A stretch of 64,000 nucleotides of DNA from Micromonospora yangpuensis (GTDB lineage: Bacteria; Actinomycetota; Actinomycetes; Mycobacteriales; Micromonosporaceae), in NCBI RefSeq assembly GCF_900091615.1, contig NZ_FMIA01000002.1, positions 4,278,001 through 4,342,000 on the forward strand. Direction: 5' to 3'. Positions within the stretch are counted from its first letter, which is position 1; each line of letters begins with the position of its first letter. The notes below the pieces were generated by a model. It was given only the letters and a program-made list of their open reading frames with translations. It made no database searches and was not told where the DNA came from. The position numbers and the translations under genes are program-made. Positions 44,584 to 53,156 of the stretch are shown one piece after another.

Positions 44584-44755
44584 GCGTCACCTCGCTCCAC
44601 CAGGAGCGGTACGCCGAAACGCATCCGGCGCCCCGGCTCCCGCTCACGACCCGTCCTCGGACCGATCGTGGCAGGCGCCGGAACGCCGCATGAGTGTTTC
44701 TCGCATTTCTCCCGGGGTCGGCCGGGACGTGCCCGACCCCGGTGTCACCCAGGAG

Positions 44756-45865
44756 TCAGCCCAGGGTGCGGTGTCTCGCGGGGTCGTCGACGAGGCTGTC
44801 CGGGGCGACCGGCTCCGGCGCGGGCAGCCCCTTCGGGGCGTTGTTGCCGGTGGCCTGCGCCTCGGCGACGCGTACCTCGTCGTGGATCTCCTGGGCCGCC
44901 GCGGCGGCGGCCTGGGCGGCCTCGGCGGCCTCCCGCTCGACCTCGCTCGCGGTCTGCGAGGCCTCCTGGGTCGGGACGTCGCCGACCATCTGGCTGAGCC
45001 CGCCCAGCGCGCCGCCCATGCCCTCCAGGGCCCGGGTCAGCTCGGTCGGGATGATCCACACCTTGTTGGCGGTGCCGTTGGCGATCTGCGGCAGGGCCTG
45101 GAGGTACTGGTAGGCAAGCACCTTCTGGCTCGGGTTGGCCTTGTGGATCGCGTCGAAGACGGTACGCACCGCCTTGGCCTGCCCCTCGGCCTGCAGGATG
45201 CGGGCCTGCCGGTCACCGTCGGCGCGCAGCACCGCGGCCTGCTTCTCACCCTCGGCGGAGAGGATCTGCGACTGCTTGTGCCCCTCGGCGTTCAGGATCG
45301 CCGCCCGGCGGTCCCGCTCGGCGCGCATCTGCTTCTCCATCGAGTCGCGGATGCTCGGCGGCGGCTCGATCGCCTTGATCTCGACCCGGGTCACCTTGAT
45401 GCCCCAGCGGCCGGTGGTCTCGTCCAGCACCCCGGAGAGGTGCCGGTTGATCTCCTCGCGGCTGGTGAGCGCGCGCTCCAGGTCCAGCGAGCCGATCACG
45501 TTACGCAGCGTGGTGACGGTGAGCTGCTCGATCGCCTGGAGGAAGTTGGAGATCTCGTAGGTGGCCCGAACCGAGTCGACCACCTTGAAGTAGAGGACGG
45601 TGTCGATCGACACGACCAGGTTGTCGGAGGTGATCACCGGCTGCGGCGGGAAGCTGACCACCTGCTCGCGCATGTCGACCTTGGTCCGCACCGCGTCGAC
45701 GAACGGGACCAGCACGTTGAGACCCGGGTTCAGGGTGCGCTTGTAGCGGCCCAGCCGCTCGACCACGTCCTGACGTTGCTGCGGCACGATCCGCACCGAC
45801 TTGGCAAGGGTGATCACCCCGATCAGGGCGAAGGCGATCAGCAACATCGGCAGAATAAATTCCAT
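44756..45865 (-). CDS. SPFH/band 7 domain protein (stomatin/HflK-like)
   Basis: This 369-residue protein has one N-terminal membrane span (MEFILPMLLIAFALIGVITL) and the band 7 domain (about 25-190; VPQQRQDVVERLGRYKRTLN). A long Ala/Glu-rich coiled coil (about 190-260) contains AILNAEGHKQSQILSAEGEK. It oligomerises on the inner membrane to form microdomains and often works with an NfeD protein. Here the nfeD stop is directly followed by its start (TAGATG), so the two are coupled. Confidence 0.93.
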   Translation of the reverse strand: MEFILPMLLIAFALIGVITLAKSVRIVPQQRQDVVERLGRYKRTLNPGLNVLVPFVDAVRTKVDMREQVVSFPPQPVITSDNLVVSIDTVLYFKVVDSVRATYEISNFLQAIEQLTVTTLRNVIGSLDLERALTSREEINRHLSGVLDETTGRWGIKVTRVEIKAIEPPPSIRDSMEKQMRAERDRRAAILNAEGHKQSQILSAEGEKQAAVLRADGDRQARILQAEGQAKAVRTVFDAIHKANPSQKVLAYQYLQALPQIANGTANKVWIIPTELTRALEGMGGALGGLSQMVGDVPTQEASQTASEVEREAAEAAQAAAAAAQEIHDEVRVAEAQATGNNAPKGLPAPEPVAPDSLVDDPARHRTLG

Positions 45866-46405
45866 CTATTCACCTTTCTTCTCAGGTAGCTCATCGGTCT
45901 TTCCAGGCAGCTCACCGGTCTTGTCACGTAACTCGCCGGTCTTGTCAGGCAGCTCACCGGGCGACAGGATGTCGTCCCGCCAGACCAGGGCGGTCGCGCC
46001 CCGGACCTGGATCACCTGCACCCGCTCACCGGGTGCGAAGACCTGGCTGGCGTCGTAGGAACGGGCGCTCCACAACTCGCCGTCAATTTTGATCATGCCG
46101 TGGTCGACGTCGACCTGCTCCAGTACCAGGGCGGGCGAGCCCTCGATGGCCTCGATGCCGAACGGCTGCTCGCCGCTCTCCCGCGCGGAGAGCCGGTGAC
46201 GTTGGATCGTCGGACGGGCCAGCAGAGTGGTCAGCGCGGAGACCACCGCGAAGACCACCGCCTGCACCTCCACCGGGGCGCCGAGCGCCGCCGCTCCCGC
46301 GGCGGCGAACGCGCCGACCGCGAACATGATCAGGAACAGCGTCGCCGTGAAGATCTCGGCGACCGCCAGCACCACTCCCAGTACGATCCACAGCACGGCG
46401 TCCAC
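45866..46405 (-). CDS. NfeD family membrane protein
   Basis: The protein has 179 residues: about two to three membrane spans in residues 4-60 (VLWIVLGVVLAVAEIFTATL), then a small beta-barrel OB-fold domain (about 80-145; IDGELWSARSYDASQVFAPG). The C-terminal tail is four near-copies of a seven-residue unit, GELPDKT. NfeD partners with the SPFH protein encoded next. The tail is unusual for the family and highly charged. Confidence 0.92.
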   Translation of the reverse strand: MDAVLWIVLGVVLAVAEIFTATLFLIMFAVGAFAAAGAAALGAPVEVQAVVFAVVSALTTLLARPTIQRHRLSARESGEQPFGIEAIEGSPALVLEQVDVDHGMIKIDGELWSARSYDASQVFAPGERVQVIQVRGATALVWRDDILSPGELPDKTGELRDKTGELPGKTDELPEKKGE

Positions 46406-46445
46406 CCCTCGATCGTGACACGTCCGCGCACCTGCTGCCGACTTC

Positions 46446-46476
46446 CATGATCATTTCGATGAATTTGTCATGATCA
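46446..46476. promoter_or_regulatory. AT-rich segment with two CATGATCA repeats upstream of nfeD
   Basis: CATGATCA occurs at 46446-46453 and 46469-46476, each containing the palindrome TGATCA. The patch is the only AT-rich stretch upstream of nfeD and lies 41-71 bases before its ATG, so it probably holds the promoter; exact boxes are not clear. Confidence 0.3.
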
Positions 46477-46515
46477 GCCTGTGCCGGTCCCGCCGGAATG
46501 CCGGTCGGCACGCCC

Positions 46516-46705
46516 GGTCCGCCGCCGGCCAGGGCCGGCCGAGACGCCCGGTCCGCCGCCGGCCAAGGGCGGGCGGTCTCGTCCGGTCCGCCGCCGGCCA
46601 AGGGCGGGCATCCTCGTCCGGTCCGCCGCCGGTCAAGGGCGGGCCGTCTTGTCCGGTCCGCCGTCGGCCAAGGGCGGGCATCCTCGTCCGGTCCGCCGCC
46701 GGCTA
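46516..46705. repeat. Tandem repeat of about 35 bases, six units
   Basis: GGTCCGCCGCCGGCC-like units begin at 46516, 46550, 46585, 46620, 46655 and 46690, with spacer AAGGGCGGGCNTCCTCGTCC. The period is 34-35 bases, not a multiple of three, so it is not coding. The last unit runs into the stop codon of the DUF3097 gene. There are no unique spacers, so it is not a CRISPR array. Confidence 0.85.
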
Positions 46706-47524
46706 GGGACCGGTGGTGGGCTCGGTCACGAAGTCGATGAGGCGTTCCATCGCGTTGATCAGCGGGGTCTCCACGTCGGCGAAGCTGTCCACCCGGGACA
46801 GGATGCGCCGCCACATGTCGGCCGACTCAGCCACCCCGAGGGCCGCACAGACACCCTCCTTCCACGGCCGCCCCGGTGGCACCACCGGCCACGCCCGGAT
46901 GCCCAGCGCCGCGGGCTTCACCGCCTGCCACACGTCGACGTACGGATGGCCGGTGACCAGCACGTACGGCGAGTTCACCCGGGCCACGATCCGGCTCTCC
47001 TTGCTGCCGGGGACCAGGTGGTCGACCAGCACCCCCAGCCGCCGGCCCGCGCCCGGGGCGAAGTCGCGCACCAGCGCGTCGAGGTCGTCGATGCCGTCCA
47101 GGGGCTCCACCACCACCCCCTCGACCCGCAGATCGTCACCCCAGATCCGCTCCACCAGGGCGGCGTCGTGGATGCCCTCCACCCAGATCCGGCTGGCCTT
47201 GGCCACCTGGGCCCGGACGTCGTCGACCGCGACCGAACCGGAAGCGGTCCGGCGGCGGGCCGCCGGCACCGGCGCGCGCACCGGCCGGCGCAGCGTCACC
47301 GGCTGGCCGTCGAGCAGGAACGCCGCCGGCAGCAACGGGAAGTTGCGCCGCCGGCCGTGCCGATCCTCCAGCACCACCGCCCCGGACTCGAAACCGACCA
47401 CCGCACCGCAGAAGCCGGAGTCGGCGTCCTCGACCACGAGATCGTTCTCGGCGGCCACCTCGGGGATGCTGCGCCGCCGTCGCCAGTCCCCGGACAGCAC
47501 GTCCTCGCCGTATCGCCCCGCCAT
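46703..47524 (-). CDS. DUF3097 family protein
   Basis: This 273-residue protein matches an actinobacterial family of unknown function. The characteristic opening YGEDVLSGDW...VPE-type segment, LVVEDADSGFCGAVVGFESG and VLVDHLVPGSKESRI are present. The acidic residues in VEGIHDAALVERIWGDDLR resemble a Toprim-like core, which is an inference only. ATG 47524 has TACCGT seven bases upstream, the leaderless spacing. The 3' end merges with a tandem repeat. Confidence 0.9.
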   Translation of the reverse strand: MAGRYGEDVLSGDWRRRRSIPEVAAENDLVVEDADSGFCGAVVGFESGAVVLEDRHGRRRNFPLLPAAFLLDGQPVTLRRPVRAPVPAARRRTASGSVAVDDVRAQVAKASRIWVEGIHDAALVERIWGDDLRVEGVVVEPLDGIDDLDALVRDFAPGAGRRLGVLVDHLVPGSKESRIVARVNSPYVLVTGHPYVDVWQAVKPAALGIRAWPVVPPGRPWKEGVCAALGVAESADMWRRILSRVDSFADVETPLINAMERLIDFVTEPTTGP

Positions 47525-47531
47525 GTCGATC

Positions 47532-47537
47532 ACGGTA
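47532..47537 (-). promoter_or_regulatory. -10 box of a probable leaderless promoter (DUF3097)
   Basis: TACCGT on the minus strand lies seven bases before ATG 47524. Confidence 0.4.
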
Positions 47538-47589
47538 TCCCGGCCGCCAGCGGCGTCAGCCCCGACGCGCCGCCCAGCCCACCCGAGGG

Positions 47590-47647
47590 GTGAAAGGAAG
47601 GGCCCCTTCCTATCGCTTTCTGGATAGGAAGGGGCCCTTCCTTTCAC
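47590..47647. repeat. Dispersed palindromic element, copy 5: perfect palindrome with 25-base arms
   Basis: The left arm (47590-47614) and right arm (47623-47647) are exact reverse complements, separated by an 8-base loop GCTTTCTG. Both ends carry the GGAAGGGCCCCTT motif, so it looks like two left halves of the 53-base element joined head to head. Unlike other copies, it lies between divergent genes. Confidence 0.92.
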
Positions 47648-47751
47648 TCGGGCAGAGCCCTACAAAGGGTGCAGGAGAGGGCATCACACGCATCGACGAC
47701 CGAGCGTGGACGGGCGGGTCGGCAGTCGAGACACGGGCGGCGCTCACCACG

Positions 47752-47757
47752 TACTCT
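47752..47757 (+). promoter_or_regulatory. -10 box of a probable leaderless promoter (conserved protein)
   Basis: TACTCT lies exactly seven bases before ATG 47765. Confidence 0.5.
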
Positions 47758-47764
47758 TCTCTGC

Positions 47765-48559
47765 ATGTCCTCCCCAGCAACGGGCGCAGACACCCTTGCT
47801 CCGCGCCGGTCGAGCCGGTTCGTTGCCTGGGTCCGCGCGTGGCGGGCCGGTCTGGTGCCCTACGACGACGTCGCCGAGGAGATCGCCGGAGGTGAGGAGC
47901 ACCTGGTCGCCGACGCCCCCGGCACCTGGACCGACGTCCCGCTCTCCGCCGCCCTGCCCACCCTGGCCAAGCTCTCCCCGGACGAGATCCGGCTGGTGCT
48001 GCCGGCCCCCGGCGACCCGCGCGGGCTGCCCGGCCCGGGTGACTTCACCGGTGCCGCCCTGCTCGCCGGTGAGGCCGTCGTCGCCGGTGAGCTGGGACTG
48101 ATCCCCCAGGTCCGCACGCACACGTCCGGGTCGGGGATGACCTTCGAGACCGTACTGTGGCGGGTCTGGCCGTTGCCGGCCACCGCGTCCGCCGCCGCGC
48201 TGAGCGCACCCTGCGCGGCCGAGGCGGAGGCCGAACTGGCCGCCGCGCTGGCCGAGACGACCGCCGCGCTGACCCGGCTCGACGTCGCCCAGTGGCGGCC
48301 CGAACTGGCCGGGGCGCTGGCCGCGCTGCGCCGCCCCGACGGCACCACCGACCTGCCGCCGGGCTTCGACCCCCGCGCCCGCCGCCTCTTCGCCCGCGCC
48401 GCCGTGCTGGACCGGGTACTGGCCCTGGCCGGGCACGCCGCCCCCGGCGGCGCGGTCAACAACTACGAGGCCCAGCAACGCGACGCCGCCCTACGGCCGT
48501 TGACCGCCGCCTGCCGGCAGGCCCTGGTCGCCGCCTGCAACGCCCCCCTGCGCCTCTGA
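47765..48559 (+). CDS. Conserved actinobacterial protein of unknown function
   Basis: This 264-residue soluble protein starts at ATG 47765, set by the TACTCT box. The first 140 residues (RFVAWVRAWRAGLVPYDDVA, then RLVLPAPGDPRGLPGPGDFT) form a probable alpha/beta domain. The rest is a helical, Ala-rich half. It carries no signal peptide or membrane span. It is convergent with the HAD-IIA gene. I recognise no function. Confidence 0.75.
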   Translation: MSSPATGADTLAPRRSSRFVAWVRAWRAGLVPYDDVAEEIAGGEEHLVADAPGTWTDVPLSAALPTLAKLSPDEIRLVLPAPGDPRGLPGPGDFTGAALLAGEAVVAGELGLIPQVRTHTSGSGMTFETVLWRVWPLPATASAAALSAPCAAEAEAELAAALAETTAALTRLDVAQWRPELAGALAALRRPDGTTDLPPGFDPRARRLFARAAVLDRVLALAGHAAPGGAVNNYEAQQRDAALRPLTAACRQALVAACNAPLRL

Positions 48560-48584
48560 CCGGCAGCGTCGCGCGGCGGGGCGG

Positions 48585-49364
48585 TCAGATCTCGTCGATC
48601 AGGTCGGCCACCGAGTTGACGATCCGCGACGGCCGGTACGGGTAGCGCTCCGCCTCCGCCCGGGTGCTGATCCCGGTCAGCACCAGGATCGTCTCCAACC
48701 CGGCCTCCAGACCACAGAGGACGTCGGTGTCCATCCGGTCGCCGATCATCGCCGTCGTCTCCGAGTGCGCGTCGATGGTGTTCAACGCCGAACGCATCAT
48801 CATCGGGTTGGGCTTGCCCACGAAGTACGGCTCCACCCCGGTCGCCTTGGAGATCATCGCGGCCACCGAGCCGGCGGCCGGCAACGCCCCCTCCACCGAC
48901 GGACCGGTCACGTCCGGGTTGGTGCAGATGAACCGGGCCCCGTCGTTAATCAGACGGATCGCCTTGGTGATCGCCTCGAAGCTGTAGGTGCGGGTCTCCC
49001 CCAGCACCACGTAGTCGGGAGCGAAGTCGGTCAACACGTAGCCGACCGCGTGCAGGGCCGTGGTCAGCCCGGCCTCCCCGATCACGTACGCGGTGCCGCC
49101 GGGCCGCTGGTCACCGAGGAACTGGGCGGTGGCCAACGCCGAGGACCAGATCGCCTGCTCCGGCACCTCGAACCCCATCCGGGTCAACCGGGCCCGCAGG
49201 TCCCGCGGGGTGTAGATGGAGTTGTTGGTAAGCACCAGGAACGGCTTGCCCGACGCGCGTAGCCGGTTGACGAACTCCGGGGCACCGGGCACCGGCTGCC
49301 CCTCGTGCACCAGCACCCCGTCCATGTCGGTCAGCCAGCTCTGCACCGGCTTGCGCTCGTTCAT
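48585..49364 (-). CDS. HAD-IIA family hydrolase (NagD-like phosphatase)
   Basis: The protein has 259 residues. HAD motif I is LTDMDGVLVHEG, where the family normally has DxDG. Motif II is VLTNNS, the motif III lysine lies in FVGKPNPMMM, and motif IV is MIGDRMDTDVLCG. The IIA-type cap lies between motifs II and III. NagD-type enzymes remove phosphate from nucleotides or sugar phosphates in the cytosol. ATG 49364 is used. The gene is followed by a convergent unknown gene and preceded by hemH on the same strand. Confidence 0.92.
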   Translation of the reverse strand: MNERKPVQSWLTDMDGVLVHEGQPVPGAPEFVNRLRASGKPFLVLTNNSIYTPRDLRARLTRMGFEVPEQAIWSSALATAQFLGDQRPGGTAYVIGEAGLTTALHAVGYVLTDFAPDYVVLGETRTYSFEAITKAIRLINDGARFICTNPDVTGPSVEGALPAAGSVAAMISKATGVEPYFVGKPNPMMMRSALNTIDAHSETTAMIGDRMDTDVLCGLEAGLETILVLTGISTRAEAERYPYRPSRIVNSVADLIDEI

Positions 49365-49392
49365 CGTCTCGTCCCAGGGCAGTCGGAGTGGC

Positions 49393-50430
49393 TCACGGGC
49401 GGCCGGCCGACACGCAACACACTGTCGGGCAGGTGTCCCACATCGGCAGCTCACCGAGGCGGCGGCGCAGCCCCACGCCGTCCGGGTCGGTCCGCTCGGC
49501 GACCAGCTCACGCACCATGGTCACGAAGCGGGGGTCGACCCCCGGGGTGCCCGCCCGGACCAGGTCCAGCCCGAGCTGCTTGGCCGTCTCCCGCGCCTCG
49601 GTGTCCAGGTCCCACACCACCTCCAGGTGGTCGGAGACGAAGCCGATCGGGCTGACCACCACCGAGGTGGTGCCCGCCTCGGCCAGCGTACCGAGGTGGT
49701 CGTTGACGTCCGGCTCCAGCCACGGTACGTGCGGCGGGCCGGAGCGGCTCTGCCACACCAGGTCGTACGGCAGGTCCGGGGCGGCAGTGGCGGCCACCAG
49801 CCGGGCGGTCTCGGCCAACTGTGCCTCGTACCGGCCGCCGTGCGGGCCGGCGTTGGCCGCCATCGAGCTGGGGATCGAGTGGGCGGTGAAGACCAGCCGG
49901 GTGGTGTCCCGGCGGGCCGGGTCGAGCTGGGCCAACGCCGACCGGACCGCGTCGGCGTGCGGCTCGACGAACCCGGGATGGTCCCAGAACTGGCGCAACT
50001 TGGAGATCACCGGGGCGTCCGGGCCGACCGCCGAGCGGGCCGCCACGATGTCCTCCTGGTACTGCCGGCAGGAGGAGTACCCACCGTAGGCGCTGGTGAC
50101 GAAGGCGAGCGCCTGGCGCACCCCGTCGTCACGCATCTGCGCCACCGTGTCGGCCAGCATCGGGTGCCAGTTCCGGTTGCCCCAGTAGACCGGCAGGTCG
50201 ACGCCGTGCGCGGCGAAATCGGCCCGGACCGCGGCGAGCAGGTCCCGGCACTGCTGGTTGATCGGGGACACCCCACCGAAGTGCTGGTAGTGCTCGGCCA
50301 CCTCGGCGAGCCGCTCCGGGGGGACCCCGCGCCCCCGGGTGACGTTCTGCAGGAACGGCAGCACGTCCTCGGGCCGCTCCGGACCACCGAAGGACAGCAG
50401 CACCACCGCGTCGTATCCCATGGTGACCAT
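49393..50430 (-). CDS. hemH: Ferrochelatase (coproporphyrin type in actinobacteria)
   Basis: This 345-residue enzyme inserts Fe2+ into the porphyrin ring; actinobacterial members act on coproporphyrin III. Landmarks are [20 protein letters not shown], the catalytic His in [11 protein letters not shown] and [18 protein letters not shown] Cys at residue 121 (YSSCRQYQ) and a C-terminal CPTVCC group recall the iron-sulfur cluster region of mycobacterial homologues. ATG 50430 has GGGGAAGA upstream; ATG 50421 is possible. The order fabG-fabI-hemH equals the mycobacterial mabA-inhA-hemZ cluster. Two inverted copies of the dispersed element now separate it from fabI. Confidence 0.94.
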   Translation of the reverse strand: MVTMGYDAVVLLSFGGPERPEDVLPFLQNVTRGRGVPPERLAEVAEHYQHFGGVSPINQQCRDLLAAVRADFAAHGVDLPVYWGNRNWHPMLADTVAQMRDDGVRQALAFVTSAYGGYSSCRQYQEDIVAARSAVGPDAPVISKLRQFWDHPGFVEPHADAVRSALAQLDPARRDTTRLVFTAHSIPSSMAANAGPHGGRYEAQLAETARLVAATAAPDLPYDLVWQSRSGPPHVPWLEPDVNDHLGTLAEAGTTSVVVSPIGFVSDHLEVVWDLDTEARETAKQLGLDLVRAGTPGVDPRFVTMVRELVAERTDPDGVGLRRRLGELPMWDTCPTVCCVSAGRP

Positions 50431-50464
50431 TCTTCCCCGCCCCCCACACCACCCCACCCCCGGG

Positions 50465-50518
50465 GTGAAGGAAGGGCCCCTTGTTAACGCCTGCGGTAGA
50501 GAAGGGCACCCCTCTCAC
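50465..50518 (+). repeat. Dispersed palindromic element, copy 6
   Basis: It starts GTGAAGGAAGGGCCCCTT and ends CACCCCTCTCAC, 54 bases. It lies 34 bases upstream of hemH in the opposite orientation to copy 7. It is the only copy whose GGAAGG end faces a gene 5' end. Confidence 0.85.
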
Positions 50519-50555
50519 CGCCGGGCCGGGAAGCTGCGCCGGACCAACGCGGAGT

Positions 50556-50608
50556 GTGAGAGGGGTGCCCCGCTATACGGAATGCGTTAACAAGGGGCCC
50601 TTCCTTAC
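50556..50608 (-). repeat. Dispersed palindromic element, copy 7
   Basis: It starts GTGAGAGGGGTGCCCC and ends CCCTTCCTTAC. The GTAAGG end lies four bases from the fabI stop. It forms an inverted pair with copy 6, 37 bases away. Confidence 0.88.
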
Positions 50609-50612
50609 ACCC

Positions 50613-51383
50613 TCAGGCGGCGCCTAGGGCGTGGTAGCCGCCGTCGACGTGGACGATCTCGCCGGTGGTGGCCGGGAACCAGTCGGAGAGCAGGGCCAGG
50701 CAGGCGCGGGCGGCCGGCTCCTGGTCGGTGAGGTCCCAGGGCAACGGCGCCCGCTCGGCCCAGGTCTGCTCGAACTTCTCGAACCCGGGGATCGACTTCG
50801 CCGCCATGGTGCGCAGCGGGCCGGCGGCGACCAGGTTGCTGCGGATGCCCTTCGGGCCCAGGTGCATCGCCAGGTAGCGGGAGGCGGACTCCAGCCCGGC
50901 CTTGGCCACGCCCATCCAGTCGTAGACCGGCCAGGCCTTGGTGGCGTCGAAGGTCAGCCCGACCACGGCGCCGCCCGGCTGCATCAGCGGGAGCGCCGCC
51001 ATGGCCAGCGACTTGTACGAGTACGTCGAGACGTGCAGCGCGGTCGCCACGTCGTCCCAGCCGGCGTCGAGGAAGCCGCCACCGAGGCAGCTCTGCGGGG
51101 CGAAGCCGATCGAGTGCACCACCCCGTCGAGGCCGTCCACGTGCTGGCGGACGGAGTCGGCGAGACCGGCCAGGTGCTCGGTGTTGGTGACGTCGAGTTC
51201 GATCACCGGGGCCGGCTCGGGCAGCCGCTTGGCGATCCGCTCGACCAGGGAGAGCCGGCCGAAACCGGTGAGTACGACCTGCGCACCGTTCTCCTGGGCG
51301 AGTTTCGCCACCGAGAAGGCGATCGAGGCGTCGGTGATGACGCCGGTGACCAGCAGTCGCTTACCGGCGAGCAGTCCGGACAT
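50613..51383 (-). CDS. fabI: Enoyl-[acyl-carrier-protein] reductase (FabI/InhA type)
   Basis: This 256-residue short-chain reductase carries out the last step of each FAS-II elongation cycle using NADH. The cofactor segment is LVTGVITDASIAFSVAKLAQ, the FabI form of the glycine motif. The catalytic pair is Tyr154-x6-Lys161, matching Tyr158/Lys165 of InhA. It follows fabG by 21 bases in an operon as in mycobacteria. It is the homologue of the isoniazid/triclosan target. Confidence 0.96.
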   Translation of the reverse strand: MSGLLAGKRLLVTGVITDASIAFSVAKLAQENGAQVVLTGFGRLSLVERIAKRLPEPAPVIELDVTNTEHLAGLADSVRQHVDGLDGVVHSIGFAPQSCLGGGFLDAGWDDVATALHVSTYSYKSLAMAALPLMQPGGAVVGLTFDATKAWPVYDWMGVAKAGLESASRYLAMHLGPKGIRSNLVAAGPLRTMAAKSIPGFEKFEQTWAERAPLPWDLTDQEPAARACLALLSDWFPATTGEIVHVDGGYHALGAA

Positions 51384-51404
51384 GTAGTGGTTCCTCCGTT
51401 TTTC

Positions 51405-52157
<753 letters not shown>

Positions 52158-52171
52158 TTACCGACAGGTAA
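52158..52171. promoter_or_regulatory. Dyad upstream of fabG, candidate operator
   Basis: TTACC faces GGTAA across GACA, with partly symmetric GCG and CGC flanks (outer GCGTTA and TAACGC also occur). It lies 49-62 bases before the fabG start in the 96-base gap after the VWA gene. A lipid-synthesis regulator is the likely ligand, by analogy only. Confidence 0.4.
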
Positions 52172-52205
52172 GCGCTAACGCAGCGCGCCGTGCCCCCGCC
52201 CGCCC

Positions 52206-53156
52206 TCAGACGATCCGGGAGGTCCAGAGCAGACTGGTCGCCCCGGCGCAGAGCGCCAGCAGCAGTGCGATCCCGGCGTACCACTGGGTGATCTCCCGGG
52301 CCTCGGTACGGAACCCGATGGAGCTACCCATGTCCTGGTACACCTGCTTCAGCTCGCTGACCGAGGCCGCCTCGTAGAAGTAGCCCTCGGTGGACTCGGC
52401 CAGGTCGGCCAGGGCCATCCGGTCCACCGGCACCCGCTGCGACTGGCCGCCGATGTCCACCCGGCCGGTGTCGGTGCCGAAGGCGATGGTGGAGACCGGC
52501 ACGTTGGCCGCCTGCGCCGCGGCGGCGGCCTCCTCGACCGACCGGCCGGAGGTGCGGAAACCGTCGGAGAGCAGCACGATCCGGGCCGGCGGGATACCGG
52601 CCGCGCCGTCGGCGGGCACCGACCGGATCGCCTCCAGGCAGGTGAAGACCGCCTCACCGGTCGCGGTCGCCTCGGCCAGCACCAGCCCGTCGATCGCGCC
52701 GGTCACCGCCGCCCGGTCCTTGCCCGGCGGCACCAGCACGTTCGCCGCCTTGGCGAACGAGACCAACCCCAGGTTGTAGCTCGGGGGCAGCTCGCCGACG
52801 AACTGCTTGGCCGCCTCCTGGGCGGCCTCCAACCGGTTCGGCGCGACGTCGTCGGCCTGCATGGAGAGCGAGACGTCGATGGCCAGCATGATGGTGGCCC
52901 GCTCCAGCGGCTCGCGGGTGTCCAGCGCCGGCCGGGCCAGCGCGGTGGCGAGCACCAGCAGGCAGAGCAGGAACGCGGTGGCCGGCACGTGCCGGCGCCA
53001 CCCCAACCCCTTCGGGGCGAGGGTACGCAGCAGGTCGACGTTGCTGAACCGCACCGCGTACGCCCGGCGGTGCAGTTGCCGCCAGAGGTACGCCCCGGCG
53101 AGGGCGAACACCGGCAGCACGGCCAGCAGCCACCACGGTTGCAGAAAACGGATCAT
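52206..53156 (-). CDS. VWA domain membrane protein (BatA-like)
   Basis: This 316-residue protein has an N-terminal span pair (LQPWWLLAVLPVFALAGAYL; FLLCLLVLATALARP) and a C-terminal span (WYAGIALLLALCAGATSLLW) enclosing a von Willebrand A domain. The MIDAS motif DVSLSMQADD and the later Thr/Asp positions are present. It overlaps the DUF58 stop by 4 bases (ATGA). MoxR, DUF58 and VWA proteins form chaperone-like complexes in bacterial metal-cofactor or envelope maturation. Confidence 0.92.
   Translation of the reverse strand: MIRFLQPWWLLAVLPVFALAGAYLWRQLHRRAYAVRFSNVDLLRTLAPKGLGWRRHVPATAFLLCLLVLATALARPALDTREPLERATIMLAIDVSLSMQADDVAPNRLEAAQEAAKQFVGELPPSYNLGLVSFAKAANVLVPPGKDRAAVTGAIDGLVLAEATATGEAVFTCLEAIRSVPADGAAGIPPARIVLLSDGFRTSGRSVEEAAAAAQAANVPVSTIAFGTDTGRVDIGGQSQRVPVDRMALADLAESTEGYFYEAASVSELKQVYQDMGSSIGFRTEAREITQWYAGIALLLALCAGATSLLWTSRIV

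Noticed and set aside
46516..46705. Regularly spaced 35-base repeats that could suggest a CRISPR array
   Set aside because: The units follow each other with the same spacer sequence, so there are no unique spacers, and no cas genes are near.
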